Assembly: GCF_028767185.1 (NCBI RefSeq)
Contig: NZ_JARACK010000007.1
Coordinates: 157,964 to 221,963 of the forward strand
Direction of reading: 5' to 3'
Length of the DNA stretch: 64,000 nucleotides
From: Mangrovimonas aestuarii
GTDB taxonomy: Bacteria > Bacteroidota > Bacteroidia > Flavobacteriales > Flavobacteriaceae
Shown here: positions 1 to 8,496 of the stretch, in pieces
Layout: each line of letters opens with the position of its first letter
Position numbering within the stretch: the stretch's first letter is position 1
Program-made: the position numbers and the translations under genes
The notes under the pieces: generated by a model
The model's database searches: none
What the model saw: only the letters and a program-made list of their open reading frames with translations
Told to the model about the DNA's origin: nothing

Positions 1-793
1 ACTTACTCAATATGTTTTCATCTAAATTCATTTCCGTTCGGCAATACTCCTTAAAGAAGTATTCAAGCTTTTCCTTAGACTTCAAAACTTCATCGGAGAT
101 ATAGTTAACATCAATATTAATACAAATAGCTCCTACCAAACCATAACCCTTTCTAAAAATAGGCACTGTTGTACATTTAAACTTTCTTGAACCAATATTT
201 AATTCGTAATTGATTTTATCCTGATTCAATATTTTACGTTTCTTAAGATCCAGTACTAAAGCTGTTGCTCCATCTCCAACGTTTCTCCCTGTAATGGGGT
301 TTTCCAAACATGTCAAAGATTTTGATGGGTTTACTAAATTATGGAGCAATATCTCAACACCTAAGTTTCTGAAAGTTTTTCCGAAGTGTTTCACTATATT
401 CTTGTAATTTTCCAAAAACTCATTGTTTTCATCCATTACATCATCTCCTTTATATTTTTTAAAAAAGTAAGTATATTTTGATTTTTGATCTGGATTTAAA
501 ACAAACATAACATTGTTCTGCTCGCCAATGATAATGAGTTGCCTAGCTGCATAGTAATCGTAATTTTTAATAAAATAATTGACGCCGAGCATGAACTTTT
601 CCAAATCAAAAACAGGAAACCCGTGTTCGTCTACCTTGTAGGGATAAAATTCATATTCTTCTAGTTTTCTTCCTTTTTGCTTACGCTTCTCTCTACGTTT
701 ACCTATAAAATATCCTGTAATGAAAAGAATCAACGACACCGTAAGTCCAGAAAGGATATTAACCAACCAAGCATTGTCTATTAAATTTCCCAT
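1..793 (-). CDS. Membrane-anchored YheO-like PAS domain protein (partial, runs off the window start)
   Basis: Translating the minus strand from the ATG at 793 gives 264 codons with no stop, so the C-terminus lies outside the window. Residues about 11-30 form one hydrophobic membrane segment followed by a very basic stretch (GKRREKRKQKGRK), which suggests a cytoplasmic body. Residues about 127-234 read as a YheO-like PAS domain: a HFGKTF start, an EILLHNLVNPSKSL strand, the NPITGRNVGDGAT motif, and a VGAICINIDV end. In the YheO/DauR family this domain senses an unknown ligand and is followed by a helix-turn-helix. Whether a DNA-binding domain follows here cannot be seen. Residues about 45-120 are not recognised. 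The membrane anchor is unusual for this family. Confidence 0.8.
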   Translation of the reverse strand, partial: MGNLIDNAWLVNILSGLTVSLILFITGYFIGKRREKRKQKGRKLEEYEFYPYKVDEHGFPVFDLEKFMLGVNYFIKNYDYYAARQLIIIGEQNNVMFVLNPDQKSKYTYFFKKYKGDDVMDENNEFLENYKNIVKHFGKTFRNLGVEILLHNLVNPSKSLTCLENPITGRNVGDGATALVLDLKKRKILNQDKINYELNIGSRKFKCTTVPIFRKGYGLVGAICINIDVNYISDEVLKSKEKLEYFFKEYCRTEMNLDENILSK

Positions 794-907
794 CTTTAAA
801 GTTTTAATGTTAAGAGGTCTAATTATCTTATAAAGATAAAAATTGAACTTAGAACATTCCAAACAAAACCCTAGCTAACAAAACATTACACTCTTAAAAA
901 AAATAAA

Positions 908-931
908 AACGCCCCTAGAGGCGTTCAGTAC
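908..931 (-). terminator. Rho-independent terminator after the VOC gene
   Basis: The inverted repeat AACGCC/GGCGTT with a six-base loop lies just past the stop of the VOC gene. On the minus strand it is followed by a T-rich run (TTTATTTTTTTT, near 896-907), the normal terminator arrangement. Confidence 0.8.
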
Positions 932-952
932 TCTTCATAAAATCTCGTTCAA

Positions 953-1417
953 TTATTTTTTATGTTCTTCCTCGAACTGTTTGTGTTCAGCCAATTCGCA
1001 ATTTACCATCCAATTAATTCCAAACTTATCTTGAAGCATCCCAAAGTATGCCCCCCAAAACGTTTTATCCATAGGCATAGTTAGTTTCCCTCCTGCTGAT
1101 AAACCATTATAAATACGCTTTGCTTCTTCAATACTATCAGTATTAACAGAAATAGAAAAATTATTTCCCTTAGAAAAGTTTTTACCCCACTCTCCTCCGG
1201 TATCGCTTCCCATAATCACGGTACCATCGCCAATTGGCAAAGTGATATGCATTATGCGATCTTTCATATTATCCGGAACTGGAGGAATTCCTTCTTGAGG
1301 CGGCATTTCTCCAAATGTTCCTACATAAGGGTACTCTCCACCAAACACTGATTTATAAAAGTCAAAAGCCTGTTTGCAGTCTCCATCGAAAGTAAGATAT
1401 ACGTTTACAGTTGTCAT
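953..1417 (-). CDS. VOC superfamily protein, PhnB-like (glyoxalase fold)
   Basis: This 154-residue protein begins with the PhnB-like signature YLTFDGDCKQAFDFYKSVFG and contains a GNNFSISVNTDSIEEA stretch and a FWGAYFGMLQDKFGINWMV end, typical of the small PhnB-like branch of the vicinal oxygen chelate fold. Many members have no known substrate, so an enzymatic role is not assigned. It is a single gene with its own terminator and a TAGCTTTG promoter element 33 bases upstream. Confidence 0.85.
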   Translation of the reverse strand: MTTVNVYLTFDGDCKQAFDFYKSVFGGEYPYVGTFGEMPPQEGIPPVPDNMKDRIMHITLPIGDGTVIMGSDTGGEWGKNFSKGNNFSISVNTDSIEEAKRIYNGLSAGGKLTMPMDKTFWGAYFGMLQDKFGINWMVNCELAEHKQFEEEHKK

Positions 1418-1449
1418 AAGTTATATTTAATGAGTTGATTTGTATATTT

Positions 1450-1457
1450 CAAAGCTA
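1450..1457 (-). promoter_or_regulatory. Bacteroidota-type -7 promoter element for the VOC gene
   Basis: On the minus strand the sequence is TAGCTTTG, matching the TAnnTTTG -7 consensus of Bacteroidota sigma-ABfr promoters. It lies 33 bases before the VOC start codon at 1417. Confidence 0.55.
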
Positions 1458-1505
1458 GCTTTTTCACTTAAACAATAAATAATAATCAATAAGAAACACA
1501 AAAAA

Positions 1506-2492
1506 TTATTTTAGTGGCCGTTTCTTAATCATCCCTCCTTTTGCATCTTTAATACTATGCATTACGATAAAAGCCCCTTTATCAATTTTATCTATTTCTG
1601 TTTGCAACCTTGCCAGTTCCAGTCTGGTAAGAAGCGTATAAACAATATCTGTTTCCTTAAGCGACTCCCCTCGTTTTGCAAATCCCCTCTTTCCTGAATA
1701 TACCGTACAACCACGCCCTAATTTTTCAATTATAGCCAAACGAATTTTCTCATGGTGCTCAGAGATAATTGTAACACCAACATATTCTTCAACCCCTGCA
1801 ACTACAAAATCTACTGTTTTGGCCGCCGCCAAATAAGTGAGTATGGCGTAAAGAGCTATTTCCACAGAAAACACGTAAGCCGCTACCGAGAAGATCATCA
1901 CATTAAATATTAAAATGACATCCCCTATAGTTAAAGCTGTCTTTCTACTCATGAAAATGGCCAACACTTCGGTTCCATCTATAACAGCTCCTCCTCTAAT
2001 AGCCAATCCTATACCAAGCCCTAAAAAGAAACCTCCAAAAACAGCTATTAATAGTTTATCATCCGTAACAGATGTAAACGGGATTAACTGTACTGCAATG
2101 GCCAGCAACACAACCGCTCCTATACTCTTGAGAGCAAATCTCCTACCAATTGTAGAAAATCCTAAAATCATAAATGGAATATTAATTAGTACTAAGTAGA
2201 TAGACAAAGGGATATTTGTCAATTCGGCTACTATCAATGAAATTCCCGTTACCCCACCATCTATAAATGCATTTGGCAACAGAAACCCTTTAAGACCAAA
2301 AGTAGCAGATAGCACTCCTACCAACATAAAAAATGTATCGTGAAACCAATGCGATAATTCAACCGATTTGTCTTTAACCTCTCTATCAAACTGTTTTCGA
2401 GCAGCTTTATCTTCCTTGTCCTTAAGCTGCTTTTTAACGAGCTGCATCACGATATACTGAAAAAAGGGATTCATTCGGATGGTATTAATCAA
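1506..2492 (-). CDS. YitT family membrane protein (DUF161 plus DUF2179)
   Basis: This 328-residue protein has an N-terminal basic region and then several membrane segments (about residues 50-210) carrying the GLKGFLLPNAFIDGGVTGIS and RGGAVIDGTEVLAI motifs of the YitT family. A cytoplasmic DUF2179 domain follows (about 235-320), with KLGRGCTVYSGKRGF and a DIVYTLLTRLELARL stretch. The family is widespread and its transported substrate is unknown. A methionine at residue 7 (2474) is an equally good start. Confidence 0.88.
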   Translation of the reverse strand: MINTIRMNPFFQYIVMQLVKKQLKDKEDKAARKQFDREVKDKSVELSHWFHDTFFMLVGVLSATFGLKGFLLPNAFIDGGVTGISLIVAELTNIPLSIYLVLINIPFMILGFSTIGRRFALKSIGAVVLLAIAVQLIPFTSVTDDKLLIAVFGGFFLGLGIGLAIRGGAVIDGTEVLAIFMSRKTALTIGDVILIFNVMIFSVAAYVFSVEIALYAILTYLAAAKTVDFVVAGVEEYVGVTIISEHHEKIRLAIIEKLGRGCTVYSGKRGFAKRGESLKETDIVYTLLTRLELARLQTEIDKIDKGAFIVMHSIKDAKGGMIKKRPLK

Positions 2493-2609
2493 TTGAACAA
2501 TAAATGTGAGATTTGGCTTATTGTAATTTAAGCATATTTTCTATCAGTTAAAACTCTACAAAAAACAATCCTCTCACTTTCTCTTTAATCTAATGCGCTT
2601 TTTCATTTG

Positions 2610-2660
2610 CTTTGCACAGGCAATTATGTGTTAGGAATGAGATTCTCATTCTTTGCACAG
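2610..2660. repeat. Inverted repeat flanked by two CTTTGCACAG direct repeats in a divergent intergenic region
   Basis: GAATGAGA-T-TCTCATTC (2635-2651) is a perfect 8-base inverted repeat around a single base. It is bracketed by identical 10-base copies of CTTTGCACAG at 2610-2619 and 2651-2660. The arrangement sits between the divergent YitT and PabA-like genes. The centre is too tight for a good transcript hairpin and no T-run follows, so a dimeric regulator site fits better than a terminator. No regulator is identified. Confidence 0.4.
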
Positions 2661-2771
2661 AAATTTTTACACACTTGAACCCTAACACTTTGGTTTTTAG
2701 TTTTTTTGAACGTATTTTTAATTAAGTAAGACCCAATGGTATCACATTTAAAGCCTCTTACCCTAAGAAGT

Positions 2772-3338
2772 ATGAAAAGCGTATTGGTAATAGATAATTA
2801 CGACAGTTTCACTTACAACCTAGTACACTACCTTGAAGATCTGGGAGCTATTGTAACTGTAAAACGTAATGATGAACTTACCTTAGAAGAAGTTGCCGAT
2901 TACAACAAAATACTTCTTTCGCCCGGCCCAGGCATTCCCGACGAAGCTGGTTTACTCAAACCTATTATTGAAACCTATGCTTCCTCGAAAAGTATTCTCG
3001 GTATTTGTCTTGGTATGCAAGCTATAGGTGAAGTTTTTGGCGGAAACATAATCAATCTCGATACCGTTTATCATGGTGTTTCCACTGATGTTACTTTATC
3101 TGGAATCAAGGACACACTATTCAACGGGTGCAATACCAGTTTTAAAGTAGGCCGCTACCACTCTTGGGTTATAGACGCAAAGCTACCGGAAAGTTTAGAG
3201 GCTACTTCATTCGACACAAACGGACAACTCATGTCTCTTCGCCATAAAACCTACGATGTTAAAGGAGTACAATACCATCCTGAATCTGTACTTACACCAA
3301 ATGGAAAACTTATTTTAAAAAACTGGCTTGAAACTTAA
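2772..3338 (+). CDS. pabA: Glutamine amidotransferase of para-aminobenzoate/anthranilate synthase (component II)
   Basis: The protein is a class I glutamine amidotransferase that supplies ammonia to chorismate-using synthases, for folate (PabA) or tryptophan (TrpG). Visible motifs are VLVIDNYDSFTYNLV at the start, LSPGPGIPDEAG, the nucleophile elbow GICLGMQAIGE containing the catalytic Cys, and HPESVLTPNG containing the catalytic His-Glu pair. An ATG at 2736 is in frame, but the family starts at MKxVLVIDNYDSF, so 2772 is chosen (188 residues). No synthase component I lies beside it, so PabA and TrpG cannot be told apart from the sequence. Confidence 0.88.
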   Translation: MKSVLVIDNYDSFTYNLVHYLEDLGAIVTVKRNDELTLEEVADYNKILLSPGPGIPDEAGLLKPIIETYASSKSILGICLGMQAIGEVFGGNIINLDTVYHGVSTDVTLSGIKDTLFNGCNTSFKVGRYHSWVIDAKLPESLEATSFDTNGQLMSLRHKTYDVKGVQYHPESVLTPNGKLILKNWLET

Positions 3339-3352
3339 TAAACCTAGGATTT

Positions 3353-4396
3353 ATGAGAGCATATCTCTTTCAACAACTAAAAAACTTGGCCCTTACCTTT
3401 CTTTTATTTACTGCTTCCCTAATAAATGGTCTTGCCCAAAACGACACCTTGGTTTTAAAAAATGGCAACCAGTTAATAGGTGAAATAAAAAACATGGAAA
3501 ATGGAGTTTTAGATATCGAAACCGATTACAGCGATTCAGACTTTCAGGTAAAATGGTTAGAAATTGTTTCTGTAAACAGTAAACAAACATTCTTAATAAC
3601 ACTTACTAATGGGGATAGAATAAATAGCAACCTTGTTACCAAACCCAAAGACAGCGCAAAAATCACATTAAACGAAGCTGGTAAAGTTATTGTCGCTCCA
3701 ATAGAAGACATTGTTTATATAAAGGCCATAAAAAAAAGTTTTCTATCCCGCTTAGACGCTTCTTTCTCAGTGGGCTTTAACATTGCTAAAAGTGACAATC
3801 TTAAGCAGTTTACTGTACGAAGCAGTTTAGGATACACAGCAAACAGATGGTATTTTTCCGGGGGATATAATTCGGTAAGAAGTAATCAAGACAACACTGA
3901 AGAAACACAACGTACAGACGGTAATGTTGGGGCAAAGTACTTTATGGAACGGGATTGGTACGCTCAACTACAAGCCAACTTCCTTTCTAACGAAGAACAA
4001 AAACTTAAACTAAGAACAGCAATAAGTGGTGGCTTAGGAAAATACTTTATCCATAACAACAAACTATACTTTGGTGGTGGTGCCGGTTTGGCCTGGAACA
4101 ATGAACAGTTTTACGATTCCGAAGAAAGCAGCAGAAACTCTTTGGAAGCTTATGGGGGGCTAGAGCTTCAGATGTTCAATTTCGACGACATTAGTGTACT
4201 GACAAATGTAGCGGTTTATCCTAGTTTAACCGAAAGCGATCGTGTTCGTCTGGATTACACATTAGACTTGAAATATGACATTTTTGAAGACTTTTTCATA
4301 AAGCTTGGTCTTACTTATAACTATGACAGCAAACCCATTGAAGGTGGGTCGGCTTCAGATTATGTACTACAAACCACTTTCGGATGGGATTTATAA
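3353..4396 (+). CDS. DUF481 family outer-membrane beta-barrel protein
   Basis: The 347-residue protein starts with a signal peptide (LALTFLLFTASLINGLAQ). Residues about 30-125 are two short beta-rich repeats built on LKNGNQLIGEIK and LTNGDRINSN. Residues about 130-347 alternate aromatic and polar residues as in an outer-membrane barrel and end in FGWDL, a terminal-strand type ending. This matches DUF481 (YdiY-like) proteins, whose function is unknown. It begins 14 bases after the amidotransferase and is probably co-transcribed with it. Confidence 0.82.
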   Translation: MRAYLFQQLKNLALTFLLFTASLINGLAQNDTLVLKNGNQLIGEIKNMENGVLDIETDYSDSDFQVKWLEIVSVNSKQTFLITLTNGDRINSNLVTKPKDSAKITLNEAGKVIVAPIEDIVYIKAIKKSFLSRLDASFSVGFNIAKSDNLKQFTVRSSLGYTANRWYFSGGYNSVRSNQDNTEETQRTDGNVGAKYFMERDWYAQLQANFLSNEEQKLKLRTAISGGLGKYFIHNNKLYFGGGAGLAWNNEQFYDSEESSRNSLEAYGGLELQMFNFDDISVLTNVAVYPSLTESDRVRLDYTLDLKYDIFEDFFIKLGLTYNYDSKPIEGGSASDYVLQTTFGWDL

Positions 4397-4449
4397 CGAT
4401 CAATTAGCTAAGGAATTAACCCTTGAATTGAATTAAAATAATATAGCCT

Positions 4450-5046
4450 ATGCCTATTCTTAAAAAATCTTCTCGCGCCCTTATTGTTGGAGGATTGTTT
4501 TTTATCCTTCCCGTTTTTATTATAATAATCGTTGTTGCTAAAACCATTAAATTTTTAGCGCCTTTAGGGCACTTTATCTCCAAAACTTTCAATCTGCAAA
4601 GTGTATTTGGAACAGCAGCAGTAACTATAGTCTGCTTACTTACTCTCCTTCTAATCTGTTTGGTTAGTGGTCTTCTAATCGAAAAAGGGTTTGTTAGAAA
4701 ATGGAGCAACAGTTTTGAAGAAAAATTGTTTCTTCATTTTCCTTCTTTGCAAATGCTAAAATTCCGATTGATTGGTGATAAGCACGAAGTAGTGCATGAT
4801 TTTTGGCAGGCCATAGTTTTTGAAGATGATGGCTGTTACAGTATTGCATTCATTACCGAAGAAACCAAAACTTTCCTTACCATTTACTTCCCCGATGCAC
4901 CTAAAATTGATACCGGTGAAATCCGTTATTTTACTAGAGAAAAATGTCAGTATTTTAAAATAAGTATGAAAGAAGCCATGTCTGCTTTCTACAACTTTGG
5001 GAAGGGATTGGATATTGAAGCCTTAAGAAGCAAACAGGTTCATTGA
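4450..5046 (+). CDS. DUF502-like membrane protein
   Basis: The 198-residue protein has two hydrophobic membrane segments (about residues 12-32 and 52-78) with the ALIVGGLFFILPVFI start seen in DUF502-type proteins, then a soluble C-terminal half with a HEVVHDFWQAIVFEDDG stretch. The assignment rests on overall architecture and the N-terminal motif. Function is unknown. It follows the DUF481 gene by 53 bases on the same strand. Confidence 0.6.
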   Translation: MPILKKSSRALIVGGLFFILPVFIIIIVVAKTIKFLAPLGHFISKTFNLQSVFGTAAVTIVCLLTLLLICLVSGLLIEKGFVRKWSNSFEEKLFLHFPSLQMLKFRLIGDKHEVVHDFWQAIVFEDDGCYSIAFITEETKTFLTIYFPDAPKIDTGEIRYFTREKCQYFKISMKEAMSAFYNFGKGLDIEALRSKQVH

Positions 5047-5054
5047 TACTATAT

Positions 5055-5729
5055 TCAAAAATAAGGTGCATATTGCATTACCCTAAATTTAAAGGTATTG
5101 AAACTTTTACCTTGCTGTTTTAATTGCTTATAGAGCCGCATACTCCCAATAGCTCGGTTTGCCGATCCAGATGGTGCTGTAAGAGAAACAGTTTTTATGA
5201 TTCTATTTATGGCATTAGGGAAAGTATCATTAAGGATAAACTCATGTTCACGAGGAATAACATCTGTGATTAGTTTCAATCTAATTCCGTAATCCTTAAT
5301 ATGTTTTCTGAAAAAATATTCTGGTCCATTCTTACTGTTTCCTCCAGTGAAAATAAGTGTCTCAATATTGGGATGCTTCTTAAGGTAAGCTAAAAGGTTT
5401 CTAAGCACAACTTGTTTCATCCCCAAATCGGAAGCATCAATTTTCTCACGAACACAACTTTGTACGATATCACAAATCCCTATCCCTCTTGACTCAAGAA
5501 ATTGTTTTCGTTGATCAATCGCTTCTTGGGTAGTCTCGTAAATCAGTTTCAATTCAAATATATCATCCAGCACGGGCCAAAGAAGTCCATCATTACTGCC
5601 ATAGCAGAAATCAACATCACCAGATTTAAACTCTCCCAACGAAAACCTTGGTGGCGGTAATGTACCAACAATAAGTTTGGTGGCATTTTCAGGAATAAAA
5701 GGCTCGTAAGGGTGCTGATGTACAAACAT
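5055..5729 (-). CDS. Uracil-DNA glycosylase superfamily-like protein
   Basis: The 224-residue protein shows the layout of the UDG fold: an N-terminal LIVGTLPPPRFS loop in place of motif A, a FCYGSNDGLLWPVLDDIF segment, a GICDIVQSC stretch, a LIFTGGN strand, and a C-terminal LTAPSGSANRAIG loop resembling the DNA-intercalating motif of the superfamily. These features are seen. Activity on uracil or hypoxanthine in DNA is only inferred, and the catalytic Asp/Asn of classical UDGs is not evident. It is convergent with the gene before it and divergent from the THX gene. Confidence 0.65.
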   Translation of the reverse strand: MFVHQHPYEPFIPENATKLIVGTLPPPRFSLGEFKSGDVDFCYGSNDGLLWPVLDDIFELKLIYETTQEAIDQRKQFLESRGIGICDIVQSCVREKIDASDLGMKQVVLRNLLAYLKKHPNIETLIFTGGNSKNGPEYFFRKHIKDYGIRLKLITDVIPREHEFILNDTFPNAINRIIKTVSLTAPSGSANRAIGSMRLYKQLKQQGKSFNTFKFRVMQYAPYF

Positions 5730-5788
5730 CTGTATTTTGATATATTCTTTGAAATTATTATTTTATTATCATCTAAATAAAATCATTT

Positions 5789-5920
5789 ATGGGAAAAGGA
5801 GATAAAAAAACAAAACGCGGCAAAATAAATCGTGGCACTTATGGTGTACGTCGTCCAAGAATAAAAAAACGCCCTAAAGTCGAGGACAAAATTAGTGTCG
5901 ACCAAAAAGAAAAGGTATAA
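5789..5920 (+). CDS. 30S ribosomal protein THX (small basic subunit protein)
   Basis: This 43-codon gene opens with MGKGDKKTKRGKI and continues GTYGVRRPR, the signature of bacterial THX, a very basic peptide that binds in the head of the small ribosomal subunit. It has a longer acidic/basic tail (VEDKISVDQKEKV) than the shortest versions. It is a stand-alone gene: it ends six bases before the convergent YaaA stop and is divergent from the UDG-like gene. Confidence 0.9.
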   Translation: MGKGDKKTKRGKINRGTYGVRRPRIKKRPKVEDKISVDQKEKV

Positions 5921-5926
5921 ACTAAT

Positions 5927-6685
5927 TTATCGGATAAATACCAGTTCGCTATCTGAAGACATTTCTTCACTATACCCATACCCTTCGTAATTAAACCCTT
6001 TTAAGTCATCCATGGTGTTTGCATCAGTATCTATAACGTAACGAGCCATATACCCTCTTGCTAGCTTAGCATAGGTCATAATAGTTTTATATTCCCCATT
6101 TTTGAAATCTTTAAACGTAGCTGTAATTACTGGGACCTTCAGTGCCTTTTTGTCTATAGCCTTAAAGTACTCGTTACTTGCCAAGTTAAGGAAAACCTCA
6201 TCTTCTTCTAGCTCGTCATTGATAACTTTAGCAATGTTCTTTTTCCAAAATTCGTAAAGGTTTTTGTTTTTCCCAACAGGAAACTTTGTACCCATTTCCA
6301 ATCGATATGGCTGTATAAGATCCAATGGTTTTAAAATACCATACAGTCCAGATATTATACGAACCGTATCCTGCATTTTATCAATTTTATCTTCTGGGAG
6401 CGTATACACATCCAACCCGCGGTAAACATCTCCACTAAACGCATAAACTGCTTGTCTTGAATTGTCTTTTGTAAATGGTAACTGCCATTCTTCGTTACGC
6501 TCGTAATTGAGCTGACCTAAAGCATCGGAAATGCTCATGAGTTTAGATAAACTCTTTGCCGACTTCTTTTTGAGTAACTTGTTAAGACGTTCGGCTTCTT
6601 TTAAAAAGCAAGCTTCTGTAGCTAATGGTGTTGGAATTTCACTTTCAAGATCCAATGATTTTGCAGGTGATAGTACTAATTTCAT
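5927..6685 (-). CDS. yaaA: Peroxide stress protein YaaA (UPF0246/DUF328)
   Basis: The protein begins MKLVLSPAKSLDLES and contains FSGDVYRGLDVYTL, RIISGLYGILKPLDLIQPYRLEMGT (split here across residues about 118-142), LNLASNEYFKAID and ARGYMARYVI, all hallmarks of the YaaA family. In E. coli YaaA limits iron-driven DNA damage during peroxide stress. The open frame extends to 6712, but the family starts at MKLV, so 6685 is chosen (252 residues). It overlaps no neighbour and ends six bases from the convergent THX gene. Confidence 0.92.
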   Translation of the reverse strand: MKLVLSPAKSLDLESEIPTPLATEACFLKEAERLNKLLKKKSAKSLSKLMSISDALGQLNYERNEEWQLPFTKDNSRQAVYAFSGDVYRGLDVYTLPEDKIDKMQDTVRIISGLYGILKPLDLIQPYRLEMGTKFPVGKNKNLYEFWKKNIAKVINDELEEDEVFLNLASNEYFKAIDKKALKVPVITATFKDFKNGEYKTIMTYAKLARGYMARYVIDTDANTMDDLKGFNYEGYGYSEEMSSDSELVFIR

Positions 6686-6721
6686 CTGTTGCTTTTGATT
6701 TTGAACATTCAAGGAACTAAA

Positions 6722-7393
6722 CTACAATAATTCTTTTATTTTACCAGCCTCATAATTGAAGTTGTAATCACCCCTTACCCCAAAATCGGCTTTATACACA
6801 GGAGTCATTGTTGGATACCAAAGTTTTCGATTTTTATCGACTAAAATAAACAAGCCTTCATCGTCACCAGCTGCACAAAAACTATTAAAATCTCCAAAAA
6901 AAAGAGGCAACGGTTTCATGGCGTTTAAAGTTCTGTAACTTGTTTCGATATTTTCCGACGCCAAAGCGACTTCACTTATGGAAAGTAAATCTGAAATAAT
7001 AAATGGTGGTTTGTATTCTGCCTTGATACGCTTCCTACCTATAAACTCAATAATATTTTTATCGTGATCGTGAAAATAAATGGCTCGTGCTTTCCAGTTG
7101 ACAAATTCAGAAATGGGCTTTCCTTCAAACTTCAGAATGAAAACGCGTTGTTCTAACCAAGATTTGGCTTCTTCTACCGCAGCAAACGGAATATTGAACG
7201 CAACATGAGATGGGTAAAAACATTTTCTGTATATAAACCGAAGTATACTGCGTCCTATTTTGAAGGCCACCTGAGACTCCTCATCTATAAGTAATTCCAA
7301 TCCCAGCACAGCATGGTAAAATTGCTTTTGCTCGTTTATAGCATTACTATATAGGATTACCTCATCAACTTTCATTTCCTTAATCTTTCCCAT
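6722..7393 (-). CDS. VOC family protein (glyoxalase/dioxygenase fold, ring-cleavage-like)
   Basis: The 223-residue protein has an N-terminal half with EVILYSNAINEQKQFYHAVLGL, FKIGRSILRF and RAIYFHDHDKNIIEFIGR, a recognisable glyoxalase/VOC module with likely metal ligands His and Glu. The C-terminal half (about 125-223) has a second, more divergent module. Substrate is unknown. It lies upstream of yaaA on the same strand and probably shares a transcript. A second methionine at residue 7 could be the start. Confidence 0.78.
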   Translation of the reverse strand: MGKIKEMKVDEVILYSNAINEQKQFYHAVLGLELLIDEESQVAFKIGRSILRFIYRKCFYPSHVAFNIPFAAVEEAKSWLEQRVFILKFEGKPISEFVNWKARAIYFHDHDKNIIEFIGRKRIKAEYKPPFIISDLLSISEVALASENIETSYRTLNAMKPLPLFFGDFNSFCAAGDDEGLFILVDKNRKLWYPTMTPVYKADFGVRGDYNFNYEAGKIKELL

Positions 7394-7450
7394 AAAAATA
7401 AAGGAAAGGGATCTGAAAAGCTAAAATTTAACGGATTAGTCTATTGGATA

Positions 7451-8494
7451 CTATAGATCTTGGTGCTTGACATAGTTGCGCCACTTTTCGATACACTGCT
7501 CCATATCTTCAGGAATCTCGGTAGAAAAACGCATAAACTCACCTGTTTTAGGGTGCTCAAATCCAAGGGTTCTTGCATGAAGTGCCTGCCTTGGCAACAC
7601 TTTAAAACAGTTTTCTACAAACTGCTTGTACTTGGTAAAAGTTGTTCCTTTCAGGATTTTTTCACCACCATAACGTTCATCGTTAAACAGCGTATGACCT
7701 ATGTGTTTCATATGTACACGAATCTGGTGCGTACGACCAGTTTCTAATCTGCACGATACTAAAGTAACATACCCCAATCGCTCCAATACTTTATAGTGGG
7801 TTACAGCCGGTTTTCCTTTATCTGCATCATCCTCTAAAAAAACAGTGTTCTGAAGTCGGTTTTTAGGGTGACGCCCTATGTTTCCTTCTACTGTGCCTTC
7901 ATCTTCTTCAATATTCCCCCAAACCAAGGCCAGATACTCGCGCTCGCTGGTTTTAAGGAAAAATTGTTTGGTAAGATGGTTCATGGCATCTTCAGTCTTG
8001 GCTATTACCAAAAGCCCACTTGTATCCTTATCTATACGGTGTACTAATCCAGGGCGGTTACTTGAATTATTTGGCAGGTTATCAAAATGATAAATCAAGG
8101 CATTAATAAGAGTTCCTGAATAATTCCCATGTCCTGGATGCACCACCATTCCTGCTGGCTTATTTACCACCAAAACCTCATCGTCTTCGTAAACAATATC
8201 GATAGGGATATCCTCTCCTACCAATAAATTTTCGTACGGCGGATGCGTAAACAACACACGTATAACATCGTTAGCCTTTACTTTGTAGTTTGATTTTACA
8301 GCAACATCGTTAACATAGATGTTTCCATCTTTAGCTGCTTGCTGAATTTTATTACGCGTAGCATTTTCAATGAAATTCATTAAATATTTATCTACACGTA
8401 ATGGCTGCTGACCTTTATCAGCCTTAAACGAATAATGTTCGTATAATTCGTCCTCGTTATTGTTATCGTTATCTAATACCTGCTCTTCGCTCAT
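7451..8494 (-). CDS. rluD: Ribosomal large-subunit pseudouridine synthase, RluA/RluD family
   Basis: The 347-residue enzyme has an acidic N-terminal leader, an S4 RNA-binding domain (about residues 30-85, with LRVDKYLMNFI) and a catalytic domain with VVNKPAGMVVHPGHGN, the active-site motif HRIDKDTSGLLVIAKT carrying the catalytic Asp, and the LETGRTHQIRVH motif. These define the RluA family. RluD-like action on 23S rRNA helix 69 is the usual assignment for the S4-containing form. The gene lies two bases after the PASTA gene, so the pair is an operon. Confidence 0.92.
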   Translation of the reverse strand: MSEEQVLDNDNNNEDELYEHYSFKADKGQQPLRVDKYLMNFIENATRNKIQQAAKDGNIYVNDVAVKSNYKVKANDVIRVLFTHPPYENLLVGEDIPIDIVYEDDEVLVVNKPAGMVVHPGHGNYSGTLINALIYHFDNLPNNSSNRPGLVHRIDKDTSGLLVIAKTEDAMNHLTKQFFLKTSEREYLALVWGNIEEDEGTVEGNIGRHPKNRLQNTVFLEDDADKGKPAVTHYKVLERLGYVTLVSCRLETGRTHQIRVHMKHIGHTLFNDERYGGEKILKGTTFTKYKQFVENCFKVLPRQALHARTLGFEHPKTGEFMRFSTEIPEDMEQCIEKWRNYVKHQDL

Positions 8495-8496
8495 TT

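Noticed and set aside
2736..2771. Upstream in-frame ATG for the pabA-like gene
   Set aside because: The 12 extra residues do not resemble the family's start and the MKSVLVIDNYDSF start at 2,772 fits better.
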